From NCBI RefSeq assembly GCF_004379255.2, contig NC_056040.1:1178001-1242000 (forward strand): a stretch of DNA of 64,000 bases, read 5' to 3'. Of the stretch, positions 23,861 to 36,900 are shown piece by piece. The DNA comes from Salvia splendens (taxonomy: Eukaryota > Streptophyta > Magnoliopsida > Lamiales > Lamiaceae). The position numbers and the translations under genes were made by a program. How positions within the stretch are numbered: position 1 is the first letter of the stretch; the number at the start of each line of letters is the position of its first letter. The notes under the pieces were generated by a model that made no database searches, was not told where the DNA came from, and saw only the letters and a list, made by a program, of their open reading frames with translations.

Positions 23861-24767
23861 AATGGTATAAATACAGTTTCTCTCTCTAAAATCCACCCAT
23901 CTGTAAGAAGAGAGTGGAGCCCGAAACTGGTCCTCTGCTTTGCTGGATTGAAAGTTGAAGCTCTCCGTTGTTGCATCTTTAATGGCGTTTGTCTCCCCAT
24001 CGATACCACCACAGTTGCTGTTACCACTCTCTCTCTCTCATTCATAATTCCCATTTTCTCTCTCTATATTCTGTTTTTCCCCCTTTTTATATGTATTTTG
24101 CTCCATTGTTCCATCGCCATCTTCTTTACAAACACCACAGAGGAGGATTGGATTAGAAAGCTAGAAACCCTCATTTCTGAAACTTACTTTTTGATTTTTC
24201 TGTTTTATTGTGAAAACCCCCCTTTGATTCGCTGGATCCGCAGATCTAAGTTTTTTCAGTTTGAGATCTTCCTGAATCAGCTCCAAGGTAACTCATGCGG
24301 CATATTCGTTTCAGTTTATTTGGAATTGAATTATCTAGTGTTGAATTAATGAATTCATTTTCGATTGCTCGATTTCAACTGATTTTTTTAGTTTTTTCGT
24401 TTGATTAGGTATCGTGGAGTTGGATTTTTTTCCTAATTCGAATAGTTTTTACCTAAATTAAGTGAATTTCGTCGCCAATTTATTTTGAAACCCTCGTGCC
24501 CCTTTCCTCGTCGTGTTCTGATTGTTGATTTGGGAGATCTGTTTCACATTGGAGGCCTATCTTGGTAATCGTGTCCCCAAATTGGAAATTAAGTTCAAAT
24601 TATCGTTATTACTTGTTCGAATTCTTATGGTTGTTAGACTTTTAATGCGCATAGTTTGAAGAAGAAGGCAGTTCGGATTGGGTTAAGTTTTCATTGTTCA
24701 GAGAAGGTTATCGTTGAGTGTGCGGTAAATGTGGATGTTTTCGAGGGTGGTTTGGACGAGATGAGGG
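23861..24767 (+). other. 5' UTR and 5' UTR intron of the PP2C gene
   Basis: A CT-rich leader runs from about 23870. A donor at ccaag/gtaactc (24286-24287) and an acceptor near 24671 (gaaggcag) suggest a 5' UTR intron of about 385 bp. The 133-codon open frame in the leader (23948-24349) has no protein-like composition. Confidence 0.5.
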
Positions 24768-27384
24768 ATGTTATCGGGGTTAATGAACATTTTGAGGGCC
24801 TGTTTTCGGCCAAGAGCAGACGGGTATGCTCATAAAGGCTCGGATGCCAATGGCCGGCAGGATGGACTGCTATGGTATAAGGACTTGGGGCAGCATTTCA
24901 ATGGGGAGTTCTCAATGGCTGTAGTTCAAGCAAATAATTTACTTGAGGATCAAAGCCAGCTCGAATCTGGTTGTTTGAGCACGACTGAGTCTGGCCCTTA
25001 TGGAACCTTCGTGGGGATTTATGATGGGCATGGAGGTCCCGAGACCTCCCGGTTCATCAATGATCACCTCTTCCCACATCTAAAGAGTAAGTCTCAATGG
25101 CATTTTGAAATTTGAGTTGCTATAAACTTTAGTTGGTTTAAATTGTTGCTTTGTTTTAGGAAAGAAGACTGGTTGAAATATAGTACTAACATCTATGTAA
25201 TCTAGGATGTATATAGTGGGATTGGCTTTTTATTACATGTGTGGAGCTAATACTATAAATGAGTCTGATTTCAATTTAAACGTGGAGGATGTGGTGTTTG
25301 GCTAAGTATGATCATGATTAATTTCGTATAGTTGTCAAAGTCTTGTTTGATTGTGCAGGGTTTGCGGCGGAGCATCAGTCGATGTCAGTAGAAGTTATTC
25401 GTAAGGCATTTCAAGCAACTGAGGATGGTTTTTTCTCAGTTGTTAGCAGACATTGGCCAACGAGACCACAGATTGCAGCGGTTGGCTCTTGTTGTCTTGT
25501 AGGAATAATCTGCAACGGAACTCTTTATATTGCGAATCTTGGTGATTCCCGTGCTGTTCTAGGAAGGCTTGTCAAGGCAACAGGGGAAGTACTTGCTATT
25601 CAGCTCTCAGCCGAGCACAATGCAAGTTTTGAGTCAGTGAGACAGGAGTTGCAATCTTTGCACCCTGATGACTCACATATTGTAGTTTTAAAGCATAATG
25701 TATGGCGTGTGAAGGGTCTTATACAGGTAATTTATCATTTCCCCATTGACCATTGGTTTGATTTCATTATAATGTAGACAGGGATGGCATGTTTCCTTTT
25801 GCATTAATTGTGATATTGATTGTATGGATATAACTTATACATCCAAGGGCTGTTATGAGAAGCGTTTTTGGAATAATATATATCACTTCAAGGGTCTCGG
25901 TGCTGTATTAGTTTTGGAAAATTGAAACATGGTGATACTTGCGAAAAAGAATTTTATCTAAAAGGGTTCAACACTAACTAAATGAGTAATTAAATTCATT
26001 TCTTTCTGATATTTCATTAGATATTTTTCTTTCTAAAATTGATTTACAGTAAGCTCTACATGTCTTCAAAGTGTAATTTCCATTATTGATATATTGCACA
26101 TATCTGTTTCTTTATAATGGCGTGAGCTTCACGAGTTTGTATTTGAAATTTTGAGCAGCTAATCGTTTCCATGGTTGTGAGCTAAACCATTGCTATATCA
26201 TATCACTTCTTTCAATAAATATGAATCAAATCTGATACTCCAAGAATATAATTTTCCTTTATATGTTTGATGTGAAGTGGTCATAACTCGTCTGTAAGCA
26301 GAACTCTTGATATTAAGACATTAGGACCCTGACTTGGTGCAGTGCTTATGTTTTAGCCCTCAAATTGGTTTACCCTATATTGATGTTCGACTCGGTTTTA
26401 GGGACTTGTTTTTTATGCTGTCCATGCTGGACGTAATTATGTGATCTTTAAATCATTAATATAGAATTGATGTCAACTGTGTTGCTTACAGATCTCAAGA
26501 TCAATTGGAGATGTGTACTTAAAAAAGGCTGAATTCAACAGGGAGCCACTGTTCCAGAAATTCCGACTTCGTGAACCTTTCAAAAGACCTATTTTGAGCG
26601 CAGACCCTGCAATCGCTGTGCAACAGCTGTTGCCTCATGACCAATTCATCATATTTGCATCTGATGGCCTCTGGGAGCACCTTACCAACCAAGAGGCCGT
26701 TGATCTAGTCCAAAATCATCCGCACAGTGTAAGATATTTAACTCTGAAATCCTTAAGCAAATTTCTATTTCGGGCCGTACTCTGTTGTGTGCAACTTTCT
26801 CATGATCATGTTACAGTTTGCGAGTAGACTGCTCGGCATTTGTTTTCACACACGCTTTTCTGGTTATAAGCTCGTGTTCACACGTATCAGTTACTCTATA
26901 TTCATTTGTCTGAATATTGATAGGAATCTACTATGCCATGTATATTTTTGGTCTTCATCGACTGACAGAATTTAATCCTATATTTGTATATCAGCTACTA
27001 GGAGAGCAAAGAACTTTGTTATTAGTTATCACATTGGTTCGACAAATTATTTCGTATTCTTTTTTCGAATTGTGCTATAGATTCCAATACCTCAAAAATG
27101 GTTAAATTGTCCAGGGAAGTGCTAGGAGATTAGTGAAAGCAGCTTTGCAAGAGGCAGCAAAGAAAAGGGAGATGAGGTATTCAGACCTGAAGAAAATCGA
27201 CCGTGGAGTCCGTCGTCATTTCCACGACGACATAACTGTAGTGGTGGTGTTTATCGACTCTCATCTCGTGAGCAGGGCTACTTCGGGCCGGAGCCCCAAC
27301 ATATCCGTGAAGGGGAGCGGCATCACCATCCCTCCAAATCACCTCGCGCCTTTCACAACACCAGCAGAACCGGCAACAACTTGA
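24768..27384 (+). CDS. Protein phosphatase 2C, clade D (PP2C.D/APD-like)
   Basis: Four exons: 24768-25086, 25359-25726, 26492-26728 and 27115-27384, all GT-AG, totalling 397 aa. Clade-D signatures are the N-terminus [30 protein letters not shown], the metal-binding [12 protein letters not shown] (Asp86), [57 protein letters not shown] and [14 protein letters not shown] (last metal aspartates). Family knowledge: clade-D PP2Cs dephosphorylate the C-terminal threonine of plasma-membrane H+-ATPases and are inhibited by SAUR proteins in auxin-driven growth. Substrate identity here is inferred from the family. The N-terminus has a short hydrophobic stretch ([10 protein letters not shown]). It lies head to tail upstream of VHA-B. 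Confidence 0.94.
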
Positions 27385-28650
27385 CGCTACGCCGATTTGT
27401 TTCACCTGATGGATGAATGAATACACAGGTAGCTTCTTGAGCAGCAGCCCTTGAATTCTTTAATGTACACTGTAACTTTTTTTTTTTAACCCCAAGACTT
27501 GCTAGTTCTGGAATCCTCCTATCATACTTGAGCTCTTTTGTAAATCCCCCATGTTCCCCATTGTCACCACTTTTATAAACAGATTTTATAGCTGAAACTT
27601 CCATACCTATAACTTTTTTTTTGGTCTCATGATTCTCTGCTTTCCTTCCTTTGTATGAGGATAATGCAAGATTGCATGGCTATGATTATGATGATTACAA
27701 ATGGTGATTGTTGATCAATCATTTTGTTCATTATGTTATGTCTCTCATGTTTTTTTTTTGTTGCCAAGCACAAATAAGTAGGAGTATTTACTAATTACCC
27801 TTGGGCCTTGATTGGGTACACACATAGTTGCGGGCAATATTTAAAAAAACCGGATTGGATAGCTAACCGGTGAAACTGTCAAAGACTGGATCGGTAAACG
27901 AATTGGGAAAACTATCGATTCATGGTTCAATCGGTCGGATCATAATATTGTAGTGCGAGTGCACACACACATATATAGAAATTAAATCCATTGATGGGAG
28001 TAATATTCCATTTTTATTATAAATGACGAAAGCTCCACATTTCTTAATACTATCATTTACTCACATTTTATTACTATAAAACTATATAGAAATAAAATTC
28101 ATATTCCATTATCTTCCTTTTAATTCATGAGTATTTCTTAAAATTGTGTCGAAATAAATGAGACGGCAATCGTAGTCGGAGAGAGTATTTTTTCAAATTC
28201 AGTGAATAAAAAAACATTGTGGAACAAATTATTGAATCTTTTTACCAACTTTAAACAAAATTGGGTAAGTTTTGGAAATTGAGAAGTTTGGTCGTGAAAA
28301 AATTAAATTTGGATTTGTACGCAATTTGCCATTGCATACTGAATAGAATTTTTAGTTTAGTGATTGTGGATAATGTGTAGAATAAAATATATGTCGAGGT
28401 TGTCTTTGTCACCAAAATCACCACCACATAATCATAATCAAGCGCAACGTGTCGCCTCCTAAACCGTCCGATTCGAACCAATTCCCTCTTACTGATTCAT
28501 AACCAATCTCCATGGGCTTGATTGTATTGTACCTTCGCGGGTAAAAAGTTGCAGCTGCAGTAAACCACGCTTCCACGAGTTGTACACTTAATTTTTCGTT
28601 TTTCCTTTTCATTCCAGCAATTATTCATAATAAAAAAAGAAAAAAAAAAC
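27385..28650. other. Intergenic region and VHA-B promoter
   Basis: PP2C 3' UTR to about 27700, then AT-rich spacer. No coding sequence was recognised. The VHA-B promoter and leader probably lie at about 28400-28756. Confidence 0.5.
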
Positions 28651-29446
28651 CATCACATGATACGTGACTCGAAATACTGACAATCCATTTGGTTCCAATC
28701 GTCAGATCTCACTGCAATTCTCATCGCTTTCTCTTTGATTGCGATCCAGTGAAAAGGTATGCCTCTTTTTAGATCCAGCTTTAAGCATATCCAGTTTAAT
28801 TTGATCATCTCGATCATGCTGTTCGTGGAGTTAAATTTGATCCGTACATCCATTGTCGTTGCTGTTGTGCATTGCGGGGGAGAATCCGAGGGGAAAGAGA
28901 TAGTAGTAGTTTTTGTTCCTTTTTAATTGCGGTGATCTGTGTCGAAGCTCAATTAATTTACAATGATTTTTATGGCTGTTAAGTGTAATCCTTTCCTGTG
29001 GAAATGTTGGCAAACTTTTGATGAGGTGTGAATGGAAAGTGTTAATGATCTGTATTTATTTGGTTTACACTAGTAGATCGTAGATAGTATGATTTTGATT
29101 ATTGAATCGATAAGCAATTAGGAGCAGTCTACTGGTTAGCAAGCAGCAATGTGTAAGCTGGGCTGCAGGACCTCCTTATTCTCATGACAACGTGTTTAAC
29201 TCGAAGTAGAAGTACCGTGTAAAGTTAGGGAGTTGAGGGAGAGTTTCTCTAGTTAGCCAAACATATGTTATGCCTCGCTGCATGCTCGCAGAGTCGCATG
29301 AGATATAGAGTGAGGTCTAGTCATGTTTTTGAGATGCCCTGGGACTAATTGCTTCAAATCAATTGGAATTTACTCTCTCTATCTCTCTCCCCCCCCCACG
29401 CACATCTGATTTGGTCTGAAATATTGTCTAATATTGTAGGTTGAAT
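28651..29446 (+). other. VHA-B 5' UTR exon and 5' UTR intron
   Basis: A donor gaaaag/gtatgcc (28756-28757) and an acceptor attgtag at 29433-29439 define a 5' UTR intron of about 683 bp that ends seven bases before the ATG. It contains a CT/C-rich tract near 29375-29400. Confidence 0.6.
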
Positions 29447-32400
29447 ATGGGTGTGGCACAAAACACCATTGACATGGAGGAGGGAACACTAGAGATTGGA
29501 ATGGGTATACTCTCAAACTGTAACCGGTTATCTTTCTGTTCACATAATTGCATAGATGTTTATGTAAATCACCAGTTCATGTATAACCAAGCATCATCAA
29601 TTTATGTGTTTCTCGAATCTACCAAAGGCCTGTTTCCCCGAGTTATTAATGTAATTATGTAAACAAATGCTGTAAATATTCCCTTTATGTATATACTGAT
29701 ATAATATAAAGTTCATACTTCATAGTCTGACGTTCTTGAAAATTTCTCAGAATATAGAACAGTCTCTGGTGTTGCTGGACCTCTTGTTATCCTAGACAAA
29801 GTCAAGGTGGACATTGTACTCCTTATTCATTTCTTCTGTCTGTGCAACTCTCCTATGGAATCTGAAACAATATAACTTAGATGGATTCCAAACTTTGGTC
29901 AGGGACCCAAGTACCAGGAGATTGTCAACATTCGCTTGGGAGATGGAACAACCCGCCGGGGGCAGGTCCTGGAGGTTGATGGAGAGAAGGCTGTTGTCCA
30001 GGTTACTGCCATAATAATTTATTGCTTTGTTTTTTGCAACCTCCGGAACTGTTTTCCTTGATATTTTTTGCAATTTTAAGGATTACATACTCCTTTCCAC
30101 AAGTATACGCTCTTTCTCCTCGAAAGTCCCTGCCATTTTGGAGAGTGCTTGAATTGTTTGATCTTTGCGTATCTGCTTGGATTTTATTTTCCACATTTAC
30201 CTAGTCAGTTCTTTCCATCTGTTTCTTGTAGTATTAGATAGTATAATTGAAATCCTTTGTTCTATTTATCAGGTTTTTGAAGGAACATCTGGAATTGACA
30301 ACAAATACACTACTGTCCAGTTTACTGGGGAGGTACAAATGCTTCCCTTTTTTGGCAGTTATTTCTCTCAGCTTCTTTCTGTTATCTCGCTAGTGAAGTA
30401 AGATGAACTCATATTCTCTTGGCATAGTTTTCTCTTTGCAGTCTACTTTAATCCCTGAACATCGACACCATTCTGTTATAGAGAGAAAATTTATTTACCC
30501 TTTGGTACTTTGATGGAAAAAATTGAAAATATTATTTAAGTTATCACATTATTAATCACTGAGGATAATCATTGTCATGTTAGTTGTGTTAGTTCTTCCT
30601 AGATAGACTAATGATTGGTCCATAAGATCTTTAGATGCACTGAAGTTTATGAATGGACTTCCAAAAAGCGTGAACTTTTTTAGTAAATTCTGTTGACTAC
30701 TGTTTTTGGAATACATTTATGCATTATATGTGACAAATTTTAATTTTGTCGTAGTTGTTTTTGGGGTAAATGGGCCGATTTCACCCTGGTGCAGTATTAA
30801 TTAATTCTCTGGTATTTAAATTGGTTTCATAGAAATTGGCTATAACTTGTTTGCAGGTTTTGAAAACCCCCGTCTCATTGGACATGCTTGGTCGTATTTT
30901 TAATGGTTCTGGAAAGCCCATTGACAACGGCCCTCCTATTCTTCCAGAGGCCTACTTAGATATTTCAGGCAAGTACTACTAATATAGAAGTGTCCTTGGT
31001 GTACATTGCACCATTCCACAGTTGATGTATTCTCTAACTTCTTGGGTCCAGGGAGTTCCATCAATCCTAGTGAGAGAACCTATCCTGAAGAAATGATACA
31101 GACTGGAATTTCAACAATCGATGTCATGAACTCAATTGCCCGTGGTCAGAAGATTCCTCTATTTTCTGCTGCTGGTCTTCCCCACAATGAAATTGCTGCA
31201 CAGATTTGTCGCCAGGCAGGCTTGGTGAAACGTCTGGAGAAAACTGAGAATCTTCTCAAGGTATGATGTTACCGCTGGAAAGTTTCTTCTAGCTTAATTT
31301 TTCTTATTCCTCTAGCCTTTCCATTAATTGATATCGACATGATTCTATCATCTATGCTGTGCAACAGGGTGGCGAAGAGGACAACTTTGCCATTGTCTTT
31401 GCAGCTATGGGAGTAAACATGGAGACAGCACAGTTCTTCAAACGTGATTTTGAGGAGAATGGATCAATGGAGCGGGTGACCCTTTTCCTGAACTTGGTAA
31501 TTACGCTGATCACCTCATTCTGGACTGTTTTATTACATAAATCTTGGTTTGAGATGGTCTCCCTCCCATATTTAATCTCTTATTTTCTTCAGGCTAATGA
31601 CCCTACAATAGAACGTATTATTACTCCTCGCATTGCCCTGACTACTGCAGAATACTTAGCATATGAATGTGGCAAGCATGTTCTTGTCATATTGACAGAT
31701 ATGAGTTCCTATGCCGATGCTCTTCGTGAGGTAATATCTGAACATCCTTCCTGCTTTTTCAGCTGTTAACCGACAATTCTATCTTCTTCTAAGATTTATT
31801 TTGAAATGTTTGGTACCTCTTATTTCACATTCTATGAACTTTTTTCAAGTGAAAAGTGCCGTTACAAGTGTTTTTATGCAAGTGATAGAGATCATATTTT
31901 CGTCCTAGGTGTCTGCTGCTCGAGAGGAAGTTCCTGGGAGGCGTGGGTATCCTGGTTATATGTACACTGATCTGGCTACCATATACGAGCGAGCTGGACG
32001 TATTGAAGGACGAAAAGGATCCATTACTCAAATTCCTATATTAACCATGCCTAATGATGGTAATACATACACCTATAAATTTCTCCTAACTATATCTCAA
32101 TTTCACTGTTACAAATCAATGTTAATCTTTTCCTTTTCTTTCGAAATTCTCAGATATTACACATCCTACCCCGGATCTCACGGGGTACATTACCGAGGGA
32201 CAGATATATATTGATAGACAACTTTACAATAGGCAGGTAAAGTGAGGTTGATGCACTCCATTATTTTCTAATCACGGAACCACTTGTATCTTTGGGCGGG
32301 GCCTTCTTTCTTGTTTATGAATTTAGGTATATTCCGGTTTCAGCTTAATAGATATCTGCCTGAATTGACAGATATACCCTCCAATCAATGTGTTGCCATC

Positions 32401-33027
32401 CTTGTCTCGTCTAATGAAGGTAAGGACATGTGTGTTTATTATATCTATATTTGAGGAACTATTTAAGATAGTGAAGGTGCTACGATTGCTGTTTGAATAT
32501 GTTGTAGAGTGCCATTGGTGAGGGAATGACACGTCGGGATCACTCTGATGTATCCAACCAGGTAGTACACTTCCAACGTTCGTTTTACTGATTCTGATTT
32601 CCTCGAACTGGCCCAAGTATTCAGTTGAATTTGCACTAAATTCTTCCTCCTCGGATTTACTATTCTCAGCTATATGCAAACTATGCCATTGGGAAGGATG
32701 TCCAGGCGATGAAAGCCGTGGTTGGTGAGGAAGCTCTTTCCTCCGAAGACCTGGTCTGTATCCCGTACACACATGGCCATTTCTTGTATTCAATTCCCAA
32801 CGGCAACTAGTTTAGATTACTAACTCCACATGGTTGTACAGCTGTATCTCGAGTTCCTTGATAAATTCGAGAAGAAGTTTGTGGCGCAAGGAGCTTATGA
32901 CACGCGCAACATCTTCCAGTCACTAGACTTGGCGTGGACCCTGCTTCGTATCTTTCCCAGGGAGCTTCTTCACCGCATTCCAGCCAAGACACTCGACCAA
33001 TACTACAGCAGGGATGCGTCCAACTGA
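29447..33027 (+). CDS. VHA-B: V-type proton ATPase subunit B (VHA-B)
   Basis: Fourteen coding exons: 29447-29504, 29751-29806, 29903-30001, 30273-30332, 30857-30968, 31052-31260, 31368-31496, 31593-31730, 31909-32059, 32154-32236, 32372-32419, 32508-32561, 32670-32753 and 32842-33027. The total is 488 aa, the family length. Motifs: [89 protein letters not shown], and the ATPase alpha/beta signature [10 protein letters not shown] (residues 368-377). It is the non-catalytic nucleotide-binding subunit of the peripheral V1 sector, which drives proton pumping at vacuole and trans-Golgi membranes. The intron after exon 5 has a GC donor (TTTCAG/GCAAGT). Confidence 0.97.
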
Positions 33028-33979
33028 ACGAGGAGAGAGGAGGAAGCGCTGAGTTTTGTGTCCGACTGTCTTGGCGTGGGCGCCTCGAGGTGCGTTTCTT
33101 GATGTGTTTGTTTTGTTCCTATCTGGTTTGGAATAAGATGGAAATCTTTGAGAAAGACCAAGGCAGACGGCAGTCCTTTGGAAGTAAGAGAGAGTTAGTT
33201 GTATTCTTTCAAGACAGAGAAGCATGCATGCTGCCATCCTTGGGACCATTCACTGTGGACAGAGGGACTATATATATTTTTTTCTGGATTTGTATTTTGC
33301 TGACATTATTGCTTCTTGTACTTAGGTTTCTAAAATAAATGGAGATATTATATCTTATTTTATTTCATATTGTCCCAATTTAGATCAATAATTTCTCTTT
33401 ATGACAAAAAATACAATATAATCACTCTTAATTTGCTCTTTCTTCTTTCTCCTATTTTATTTTATTTTCATTTCATTTAATCCACCAAACACAATATCTA
33501 ATCACTCTTAATACTCTTTCTTGCTTTGCTCTTTCTTCTATTTTATTTTATTTTCATTTAATTTAATCTACTAAACACAATTTTCTTGTATTTTGTATGA
33601 AAAAAACGTAAAGAAAGAGAGAATTAAGTAAGAGAAACAATAAAATAAATAATTGATGGAAAGAGTGAAGTAAGAGAGGTTTAATGTGTTGAATTTTACC
33701 ATAAACAAAAATGACTCAGCTGTAATGAGAGTAATATATTGAAGTGAAAGAGATCTACACCACAAATGAACTATGAGGTAACTAATCCAAAATTGGAGTA
33801 CATGAACAAAAATATTTTTGTCATTATAACTTAAAAAGTCTCAATTTGCTTTCACTATTTCTGATAGATAAATCTTATATTCTACAACTCATTCTACTCA
33901 CATTCCATTAAAAAATTATACTATTTCACTAACTTGTACAGAACAGAGGGAGTATTAAGTTACGAATTAAATTTATCGG
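33028..33979. other. Convergent 3' flanks of VHA-B and the STY46-like gene
   Basis: VHA-B 3' UTR to about 33340, then AT-rich sequence with a short repeated block of type aatcactcttaat...ctctttcttc (near 33420 and 33500). A Stowaway-like terminus (cagagggagta) lies near 33945. No gene was seen. Confidence 0.5.
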
Positions 33980-36900
33980 CTAGTGATGGCCACCACGTCT
34001 CAGGGCAGAAAAGAATCCGGGACCTTTCTCCTTTCGCCCGCCTCGATCCCCTCCAACCTGTTGTACACCCAACCAGTTTGAGATTCATAAAGCATATTTA
34101 AAAAAACAAATCATTAATGGTTCCTTATTAACTCACGACGATTTGATGACTCAAACCCCCAACTTATTAGTTAGAAAAACATACCTCTCTTAAAATTTTG
34201 TAAGATTTGAGTTATATCAGAGAAGTCAGGTCTTAAAGCTGGATCTCTCTGCCAACATCTCTCAAGTAGCTCAGCAAGCTTTGCATTTGTATGTGTCGGA
34301 ATAGTTGGCCGGAGACCCTAAATGCAGTCACGAAGCACCACACGTTTGTTTCGTAAGTAACAACTAAATAACCAATACTCCCTCTGTCCACAGTCAATAG
34401 TCCCGATTTTCCATTTTCGTTCGTTCGCAAAATTAGACCCCTTTAATCACTTTTTTTCTCTATCTCTCTCCTATTTTACTAATTTCGCATTAAAACTCAT
34501 GTCGTCTACCGCCAGGACTATTAGTAGTAGACGAAGGGAGTAATAAACGAGAGAGCAGTTGGCAATTACCCTTTGGACAACAGCAACAGCTGCTTGTAAA
34601 GGTGTGAGATACTCGTACGGAAGCTGCAAAGCCAGAATATGAAAATGAGGAAGATATTCAGCATGCCAAATTGAAGTATAAGATATATACAAAGTGCAGA
34701 GTAATACTTTTCCTGTGAGTAGTTCCCACACTACCACCCCGAAACTGAACACGTCGGCTTTGTGATCGTACGGCTTATGCTCGATCACCTACACAAAGCG
34801 CAGGAAAAGAACTAACTAATAAGCTCAGACATGTCCCATCTCTTCACTGACTCATCCATGCACATTTTGCACCAAGCAAAAGAAAATCCCAAATTTGTTG
34901 TTTTCGTTATATGGAAGAGAATATACCTCAGGGGCCATCCACCGGTATGTCCCGGTTTCAGCAGTCATCACACCTGTTTGCGCCTTCACTCTTGCCACTC
35001 CGAAATCGCCCACTTTAACCACCTGAAACTAACCAGCCATTACGCGATCTCAATGCTCCAACTCCGGTGATGTATATCAAGTTAAACAACACTGAGATCG
35101 TTCGTGTTGGGATAGAATACCTACTTTGTTTTCGTCCATCAAAAGATTTGCACTCTTCAAGTCCCTGTGAATTATGTTGTTCTGATGCAAAAATTTCATT
35201 CCCATTGAAACATTAATAGCAACTTTAAGTAATCCTGGAAGCTTGAAACTACCACTTTGCTTGTGTAAAAACTCGTAAACACTCCCTCCAGACATGAATT
35301 CTGCAGTTAGAAGAACATGTGTATGACGAACTTTATTCTCAGAGGAAAGAAGAAATAGATGCATATGCCTACACGTACCTGTAACGATGCACAAGTGTGG
35401 AGGCCTGGTGCATGCCCCTATAAATTGAACCACATTTTTGTGACGAATTTTTCTGTTAATACAAAAAAAACATCATACTTCTGAAACAATGCACAAATAT
35501 CAAGCCTAAGTAATAAGCTACTTAATATTGAAAAACCTCAGTATATACACTTCTTGAGCAAATTCCTTCTGGAGTTCTGAATTCAAGCGCTCAGCCTTGA
35601 GTATCTTTATTGCGACATCCTGACTACGGTAAGTACCCCGGTATCTGAACATAGAGCTTCTACAGTGACTCATAGGCTCAACTGCATTCTTAAGATTATA
35701 AAAATGGCATCCATGATACTTACAAATCACCATATGATCCTGAAGCTATTTTGGACTCGAATTTCAGAAGTTGAGGATCGATTTCCCAGTCATCAGTATC
35801 ATCATTGGGTATTGTTAGTTGATCATATTCACATTTGACCCTTATCTGTTGATGTTCATTGAGAAGAGGCAAAGACTCTAGATGAGGCCATGAACTTTTC
35901 TGCACGATTACATAATTTTAGCTTTACAGAGCATAAATCAAGTCTCACTATATAACGTTCTACTTAAATTTCTCGTGCTTTATACCATCTCGTGAAAAAA
36001 AGTTTATAGATCATAACAATCATGCAGACGAGGAAGGAACATGCAATACAAATAAGTCAGGAATTATGGGCAGTACCGAAAATCCTAATAGTAAAATATT
36101 TGTACCACAAAGCTTAGAAGAATCTTACCTCAGTTTTTAGAACTTCTTTTTCAAGTGCAGCCCGAAGTTGATCAACCTCCTGATGAGTAGAAAGATAAGG
36201 GTTAGTCAGTAACTCTCCGGCAAACTGCGATGATCTGCAGATTGCATATCAAAGTATTAAAAGGCCCTAAAATAAGCCATTCTTCTCAGCTTCAGTGATA
36301 TGATGATGATGAGGTGATGCCACTTAAGAATGATGTGTATTTCTGTAGAGCTTGATTGGATTTTAAAAGTAAATAACAATTCTACTAGTGGTGGGAATTA
36401 AAATGAAGATGGAGTACCTCAAATGGCCAACCATCAACAACAAAAACATCAAGAGAATAGCCATCGACAGTTGAAAAGGCGTGTGCTTCCTGAATGTTGA
36501 GCCCAACTTCTGCTAATAAAGAGGTCAGCTGCAAGTTCACCACTCTAGTTCAGTCACAGAGCTATGATTCACACCTTTAAGGTATAGTAAAAAACTCTGC
36601 AGTTACAAGAAGTGTCACAGAATTGCTAAAGCTTGATTCAATTAACTTACAAAGGGATACAAACAGATGTTCTTGTGATTTTGTAAAATTTGAAAATCAT
36701 ATTGTGGAGTCATGCTTCAGAATAAGTAAGCAACATTCGCTACCTGACTAAGGAGCTTCGGCCTATCAATTGTTGAGAAAGTAATCTCATGCATGGGCCT
36801 ACATTGCCAATTGTAAGAGAAGGGTTAAGCTCTAGAATACAATTGTCAGATCAAGGTACTGATAGGTTAAAAACCAAAAAGATCAGGGGAAGAACATCTA

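Noticed and set aside
23948..24349. 133-codon frame in the PP2C leader
   Set aside because: Lies across the predicted 5' UTR and its intron donor; low-complexity Phe/Leu/Ile/Ser composition from CT-rich DNA.
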